This document shows positions 59,478-64,000 of a stretch of 64,000 nt of DNA, one piece after another. Origin of the DNA: Phreatobacter oligotrophus. Its GTDB lineage: Bacteria; Pseudomonadota; Alphaproteobacteria; Rhizobiales; Phreatobacteraceae. Made by a program: the position numbers and the translations under genes. The notes below the pieces were generated by a model. The model had not been told where the DNA came from, made no database searches, and saw only the letters and a program-made list of their open reading frames with translations. Position 1 is the first letter of the stretch; every line of letters starts with the position of its first letter. The stretch covers positions 372,001-436,000 of the forward strand of contig NZ_PZZL01000005.1 of assembly GCF_003046185.1 (NCBI RefSeq), given 5' to 3'.

Positions 59478-60887
59478 TCAGCCCCAGGTGCGGATGTCCA
59501 CGAAGTGGCCTTCCACCGCCGCCGCCGCCGCCATGATCGGCGAGACGAGGTGGGTGCGGCCCTTGTAGCCCTGGCGGCCCTCGAAATTGCGGTTCGAGGT
59601 CGAGGCGCAGCGCTCGCCCGGCTGCAGGCGATCGGGGTTCATGGCGAGGCACATGGAGCAGCCTGCCTCGCGCCACTCGAAACCGGCGGCGAGGAAGATC
59701 TTGTCCAGACCCTCCTGCTCGGCCTGCTCCTTCACGAGACCCGAGCCCGGTACGATCATGGCCGAGACGGTCGGGGCGACCTTCTTGTCCTTCACCACGC
59801 GGGCGACCTCGCGCAGGTCCTCGATGCGCGAATTGGTGCAGGAGCCGATGAACACCTTGTCCAGGCGGATGTCGGTGATCTTCGTTCCCGGCGTGAGCCC
59901 CATGTATTCGAGCGCGCGCCACTTGGAGAGGCGCTTGTTCTCGTCCTGGATGTCGTCCGGGTTCGGCACGGCGCCGGCCACCGAGATGACGTCCTCAGGG
60001 CTGGTGCCCCAGGAGACGATCGGCGGCAGGTTGTTGGCGTCGAGCACGACGGTGCGGTCGAAATGGGCGCCCTCCTCGGTGAAGAGCGTTTCCCAGTACT
60101 TCTGCGCCATGTCCCAGGCCATGCCCTTGGGCGCCTTCGGCTTGCCCTTGAGATAGGCGTAGGTCTTCTCGTCCGGGGCGATCAGGCCGGCACGGGCGCC
60201 GCCCTCGATCGACATGTTGCAGATGGTCATGCGGCCTTCCATCGACAGCGAGCGGATGGCCTCGCCCGCATACTCGATGACCGAGCCGGTGCCGCCGGCC
60301 GTGCCGATCTCGCCGATGATGGCGAGGATGATGTCCTTGGCGGTGACGCCGTCCTTCAGCTGCCCGTCGACGCGGACGAGCATGTTCTTCGCCTTCTTCT
60401 GGATCAGCGTCTGGGTGGCGAGCACGTGCTCGACCTCAGACGTGCCGATGCCATGGGCGAGAGCGCCGAAAGCGCCGTGGGTCGAGGTGTGGCTGTCGCC
60501 GCAGACGATGGTCGTGCCCGGCAGGGTGAAGCCCTGCTCCGGCCCGATGACGTGGACGATGCCCTGGCGGATGTCGGCGGCGTCGTAATACTCGATGCCG
60601 AATTCCGCGGCGTTCTGGGCGAGGGCCTCCACCTGGGTGCGGCTCTCCTCGTCCTTGATGCCGAACTTGCGGTCCGGCGTCGTGGCGATGTTGTGGTCGA
60701 CCACGGCGAGGGTCTTCTGCGGCGCGCGCACCTTGCGGCCGGTGGCGCGCAGGCCCTCGAAGGCCTGCGGGCTCGTCACCTCGTGGACGAGGTGGCGGTC
60801 AATGTAGAGAAGGCAGGTGCCATCGTCCTGCGTCTCGACCACATGGTCGTCCCAGATCTTGTCATACAGCGTGCGCGGCGCGGCCAT
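59478..60887 (-). CDS. leuC: 3-isopropylmalate dehydratase large subunit
   Basis: LeuC with LeuD isomerises 2- to 3-isopropylmalate in leucine synthesis. 469 residues, family length. The [4Fe-4S] ligands are the Cys of [10 protein letters not shown] and the C-x2-C of [45 protein letters not shown] is the aconitase signature. leuD is not adjacent in this window. Downstream hairpin. Confidence 0.96.
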   Translation of the reverse strand: MAAPRTLYDKIWDDHVVETQDDGTCLLYIDRHLVHEVTSPQAFEGLRATGRKVRAPQKTLAVVDHNIATTPDRKFGIKDEESRTQVEALAQNAAEFGIEYYDAADIRQGIVHVIGPEQGFTLPGTTIVCGDSHTSTHGAFGALAHGIGTSEVEHVLATQTLIQKKAKNMLVRVDGQLKDGVTAKDIILAIIGEIGTAGGTGSVIEYAGEAIRSLSMEGRMTICNMSIEGGARAGLIAPDEKTYAYLKGKPKAPKGMAWDMAQKYWETLFTEEGAHFDRTVVLDANNLPPIVSWGTSPEDVISVAGAVPNPDDIQDENKRLSKWRALEYMGLTPGTKITDIRLDKVFIGSCTNSRIEDLREVARVVKDKKVAPTVSAMIVPGSGLVKEQAEQEGLDKIFLAAGFEWREAGCSMCLAMNPDRLQPGERCASTSNRNFEGRQGYKGRTHLVSPIMAAAAAVEGHFVDIRTWG

Positions 60888-60954
60888 GGCGGACCTCCCG
60901 TTCCAAAAAGGTGGCGGGTCTCTTAGCCTTGAATGGTTCTGGAGAGAAGAGGGA

Positions 60955-62136
60955 TCAAGGCGGAGGTACAGCGGGCCTGCCTTGTTGTGCCGTGACGGCA
61001 GGCTGAGCCGCCGTGACGATTCGGGCGGCGAGGGACCTCAGCCGCCGGCCGATCGTGTCGTCGTTGTAGGCGCCTGCCGTCATGGCGATGGCGAGGCCGA
61101 GATCGGGAGCCAGAAAAAGCCGTTGCCCGCCATTGCCGACCATCGCCGCGAAGGGCACGCGACCGCCGTCGCGCTCGAAGGAGCCGGTCCAGATCTGGTA
61201 GCCGTAGCCGCCGCCCCCTTCCGTGCTGATGCGCGGCGTCAGGGCCGTGGCGATCCATGCCGCCGGAATGAGCTGCCGGCCGTCGACTCGCCCGCCGTCC
61301 AGCACCAGACGCCCGATCTTCAGGAGGTCGCGAGGGGTCAGCCTGAGCCCCGCAAAGGCGAGATCGCGGCGATGCAGGTCACGCACCCATTCCCACCTCA
61401 CAATCCCCAGAGGCGCGAAGAGCCGCTCGCGGGCGTAGTCCCGCACAGCCAGCCCCGTCACCTTTTCGATGATCGCCGCGAGGACGGCCGTGCCCCCGCC
61501 ATTGTAGGCGAAGCGCTCACCGGGGCGCGCCGTCACCGCCCTGTCGAAGACGAAGCGCGGCTGGCTCCATGTCCAATAGAGCCGCGTCTCGTCATTGCGC
61601 AGGCTTCCATAGGAGACAGTGCTCTCGTTCCAGTCGAGGCCGCTGCTCATGGTCAGGAGATGCTCGACTGTGATGGCGAGCCGCTCTGGAGTCCTCAGCC
61701 TGGCGAGCTCAGGGAAATAGTCGAGGACCGGCTTTTGGGGATCGATGCGTCCTTCGCCCACGGCGATGCCGACGAGCAGCGCAACCACCGTCTTGCTGAT
61801 CGATCTCATGTCATGGAGGACGGTGGGACCGAAGGCCGTCTCGTGACCGAAAACGCTGTAGATCGAACGGTCCGTGCCCCGTCGATAAAGCTCGGCGACA
61901 AGAGCGCCGTTGCGCATCACGACGAGGGCGTGAAGGGGCTCGGCAATGCTGGCCTCGGCCATGAGGGCACAGAGCGCTGCCTCGTCAAACCCGGTTTTGC
62001 CGCTGTCGGCGATCTGCCAACCGTCGTCGCGCTGGACAGGCGGCGCGCAGGCCAGAGATCCCGCCGCGGCGGGCCACCCGGCCAGGAGAAAGAGCAGAAG
62101 GCCCAGCACCGCGCGGGTGATGCCGGGCCGTCGCAT
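60955..62136 (-). CDS. Exported serine hydrolase, beta-lactamase class C family
   Basis: A 393-residue protein from ATG 62136 with a signal peptide ([18 protein letters not shown]). S-I-S-K at 112-115 is the nucleophile motif ([12 protein letters not shown]); [20 protein letters not shown] carries the Y-x-N-like motif; and [23 protein letters not shown] the third. It lies 4 bases after argF on the same strand, perhaps by read-through rather than shared function. Likely an esterase or peptidase in the periplasm. Confidence 0.88.
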   Translation of the reverse strand: MRRPGITRAVLGLLLFLLAGWPAAAGSLACAPPVQRDDGWQIADSGKTGFDEAALCALMAEASIAEPLHALVVMRNGALVAELYRRGTDRSIYSVFGHETAFGPTVLHDMRSISKTVVALLVGIAVGEGRIDPQKPVLDYFPELARLRTPERLAITVEHLLTMSSGLDWNESTVSYGSLRNDETRLYWTWSQPRFVFDRAVTARPGERFAYNGGGTAVLAAIIEKVTGLAVRDYARERLFAPLGIVRWEWVRDLHRRDLAFAGLRLTPRDLLKIGRLVLDGGRVDGRQLIPAAWIATALTPRISTEGGGGYGYQIWTGSFERDGGRVPFAAMVGNGGQRLFLAPDLGLAIAMTAGAYNDDTIGRRLRSLAARIVTAAQPAVTAQQGRPAVPPP

Positions 62137-62140
62137 CAGC

Positions 62141-63058
62141 TCACACCCCGAAGCACCAGGCGAGCACGCCCTTCTGCGCATGCAGGCGGTTCTCGGCCTC
62201 GTCGAAGACCACGGACTGCGGGCCGTCCATGACCTCGTCGGTGACCTCCTCGCCGCGATGGGCGGGCAGGCAATGCATGAAGATGGCGTCGGAATTGGCC
62301 GCGCTCATCAGCTGCTTGTTGACCTGGTAGGCCTTGAGCAGGTTGTGGCGACGCCCGGCATCCTCGTCGCCCATCGACACCCAGCAATCCGTGACGACGC
62401 AATCCGCCCGCTCCACCGCCTGGTAGGGGTCGGAGGTCCAGGAGATGTCGGCGCCCTCGCGCTGGGCGAGCGCGATGATCTCGCGGCGCGGCGCCAGTTC
62501 CTCGGGGGTGGCGATGTTCAGCTTGAAGCCGAAGCGCGGCGCCGCCTGGATCCAGGAGGCCAGCACATTGTTGGTGTCGCCGGCCCAGGCCACCGTCTTG
62601 CCGCGGATCGAGCCCTTCTTCTCCTCGAAGGTCATGATGTCGGCCATGATCTGGCAGGGATGCGACAGCTTGGTGAGGCCGTTGATGACCGGCACGGTCG
62701 CCGCTTCCGCCAGCTCGCGCACGGCATTGTGGTCGAGCATGCGGATCATGATCGCGTCGACATAGCGCGAGAGGACCTTCGCCGTGTCGGAGATGGTCTC
62801 GCCGCGGCCGAGCTGCATCTCGGCGCCGGTGAGCATGATCGTCTCGCCGCCAAGCTCGCGCATGCCGACGTCGAAGGAGACGCGGGTGCGGGTCGAGGGG
62901 CGCTCGAAGATCATGGCCAGCACCTTGCCGGCGAGCGGCTTGCCGGCCTCAGGGGTCCGGCGGACGCGCTTCAGCGCGCCCGCCTTGTCCAGAATGGCCT
63001 TCAGATCGGCCCCGCCGAAATCGGCGAGGTCGATGAAATGACGCGGCGAATGGGTCAC
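62141..63058 (-). CDS. argF: Ornithine carbamoyltransferase
   Basis: Transfers carbamoyl phosphate to ornithine to give citrulline in arginine synthesis. 305 residues from GTG 63058, which overlaps the argD stop (GTGA) and has GGGAG upstream. Motifs: S-T-R-T-R (carbamoyl phosphate), [14 protein letters not shown] and [11 protein letters not shown] (catalytic Cys). The argD-argF arrangement is standard in the order. Confidence 0.96.
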   Translation of the reverse strand: MTHSPRHFIDLADFGGADLKAILDKAGALKRVRRTPEAGKPLAGKVLAMIFERPSTRTRVSFDVGMRELGGETIMLTGAEMQLGRGETISDTAKVLSRYVDAIMIRMLDHNAVRELAEAATVPVINGLTKLSHPCQIMADIMTFEEKKGSIRGKTVAWAGDTNNVLASWIQAAPRFGFKLNIATPEELAPRREIIALAQREGADISWTSDPYQAVERADCVVTDCWVSMGDEDAGRRHNLLKAYQVNKQLMSAANSDAIFMHCLPAHRGEEVTDEVMDGPQSVVFDEAENRLHAQKGVLAWCFGV

Positions 63059-64000
63059 TCGGCCGCTCCCTTGACGAGGCTGGCCTCGAGACCCTTGGCG
63101 GCGCGCTCCAGCATACCCACGGCCGTGTCGATCTCCTCGTCGGAGACGACGAGCGGCGGGATGAGGCGGATGACATTGTCGCCGGCCGGCACCACGAGAA
63201 GCCCCTCGCGGCGGGCGGCGGCGGTCACGTCGCCGTTCGGCAGCACGCATTTCAGGCCGGTGAGCAGGCCGAAGCCGCGCACCTCCTCGAAGACCTTCGG
63301 ATGCTGGTCGACGAGGCCGGCGAGCTTCTGTTTGAAGACCAGCGCCTTGCGCTGCACCTCCTCGAGGAAGCCGGGGGCGAGCACCACGTCCAGCACGGCA
63401 TTGCCGACGGCGGCCGCCAGCGGATTGCCGCCGAAGGTCGTGCCATGGGTGCCGGGCGTGAACACGGCGGCGCATTTCTCCACCGCCAGCACGGCGCCCA
63501 TGGGGAAGCCGCCGCCAATGCCCTTGGCGATCGCCATGATGTCCGGCGAGACGCCCGCCCATTCATGGGCGAAGAGCTTGCCGGTGCGGCCGACGCCGGT
63601 CTGCACCTCGTCGAAGATCAGGAGCAGGCCGTGCTTGTCGCAGAGCTCGCGCAGGTAGCGCAGCTCCTCGGTCGGCACGGTGCGCAGGCCGCCCTCGCCC
63701 TGGATCGGCTCGATCAGCAGCGCCGCGGTGTCCGGCCCGATCGTCGCCTCCAGCGCCTTGCGGTCGCCGAAGGGCACCTGGTCGAAGCCCTCGACCTTTG
63801 GGCCGAAGCCCTCCAGGTACTTCTTCTGGCCACCGGCGGCGATGGTCGCCAGCGTACGGCCGTGGAAGGCGCCCTCGAAGGTGATGATGCGGTAGCGGTT
63901 CTCCTCGCCGCGCACGGCGTGGTACTTGCGCGCCATCTTGATGGCGCCCTCGTTGGCTTCCGCGCCCGAATTGCAGAACAGCACGCTGTCCGCGAAGGTC
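63055..64000 (-). CDS. argD: Acetylornithine aminotransferase, N-terminus outside window
   Basis: PLP enzyme that converts N-acetylglutamate semialdehyde to N-acetylornithine. The frame continues past base 64000, so the start is not in the window. Visible: [46 protein letters not shown] (cofactor Asp) and A-K-G-I-G-G-G (Schiff-base Lys). About 315 residues are visible of a protein usually near 400. Upstream of and overlapping argF. Confidence 0.95.
   Translation of the reverse strand, partial: TFADSVLFCNSGAEANEGAIKMARKYHAVRGEENRYRIITFEGAFHGRTLATIAAGGQKKYLEGFGPKVEGFDQVPFGDRKALEATIGPDTAALLIEPIQGEGGLRTVPTEELRYLRELCDKHGLLLIFDEVQTGVGRTGKLFAHEWAGVSPDIMAIAKGIGGGFPMGAVLAVEKCAAVFTPGTHGTTFGGNPLAAAVGNAVLDVVLAPGFLEEVQRKALVFKQKLAGLVDQHPKVFEEVRGFGLLTGLKCVLPNGDVTAAARREGLLVVPAGDNVIRLIPPLVVSDEEIDTAVGMLERAAKGLEASLVKGAAE

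Overview
The window reads as chromosome of a high-GC alphaproteobacterium of the order Hyphomicrobiales (Rhizobiales). The evidence is a SciP-type CtrA inhibitor, an Irr-type Fur regulator with a GCP heme motif and HHH, two IalB-family proteins, DUF1236 and DUF992 proteins, a fabI-fabB-fabA block next to irr, and a short OpgH of about 600 residues. I cannot name the genus from sequence alone. Both ends cut genes: a beta-barrel protein at the left edge and argD at the right edge. I saw no rRNA, tRNA, CRISPR array, prophage or insertion sequence.

Layout. 1-6.1 kb: outer-membrane beta-barrel protein, galU, and an opgH-fkbM-periplasmic protein operon (glucan synthesis). 6.2-10.0 kb: a compact + strand operon of an MDR dehydrogenase, a VOC protein, a pterin-synthase-like protein that lacks key active-site residues, a GT4 glycosyltransferase and a methyltransferase. 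10.1-14.0 kb: small secreted protein, fabI, fabB, fabA and divergent irr. 14.1-17.6 kb: membrane protein and an operon of SDR, NIPSNAP and a ThDP enzyme. 17.8-19.4 kb: opgG. 19.5-24.8 kb: DUF1236 protein, then a zinc block (histidine-rich membrane protein, znuC, znuB, znuA, CobW GTPase, heme-b-like membrane protein). 24.9-28.1 kb: DUF992 protein, sciP, flgD, fliK.

28.2-34.7 kb: otnK-otnC-otnI four-carbon acid-sugar pathway and a 1175-residue fused indolepyruvate:ferredoxin oxidoreductase, followed by a 46-bp perfect inverted repeat. 35-42 kb: serine hydrolase, small membrane protein, tandem GNAT protein, IlvD/Edd sugar-acid dehydratase, a VapBC module and a class I aminotransferase. 41.7-48.6 kb: a split permease pair, a DUF533/TerB protein, KDPG aldolase, small enzymes, Lrp regulator with divergent hpd, and a polytopic membrane protein. 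48.6-54.3 kb: a five-gene peptide ABC transporter operon. 54.4-64 kb: cupin, membrane protein, two more serine hydrolases, rlmN, two IalB proteins, leuC, argF and argD.

The most notable signals are three. First, a Zur-box-like palindrome lies inside znuB, written in codons atypical for this genome, and overlaps a plausible internal promoter for znuA. Second, the pterin-synthase-like protein with a degenerate active site sits between a dehydrogenase, a glycosyltransferase and a methyltransferase. Third, a histidine-rich membrane ORF downstream of the zinc promoter has no in-frame ATG.
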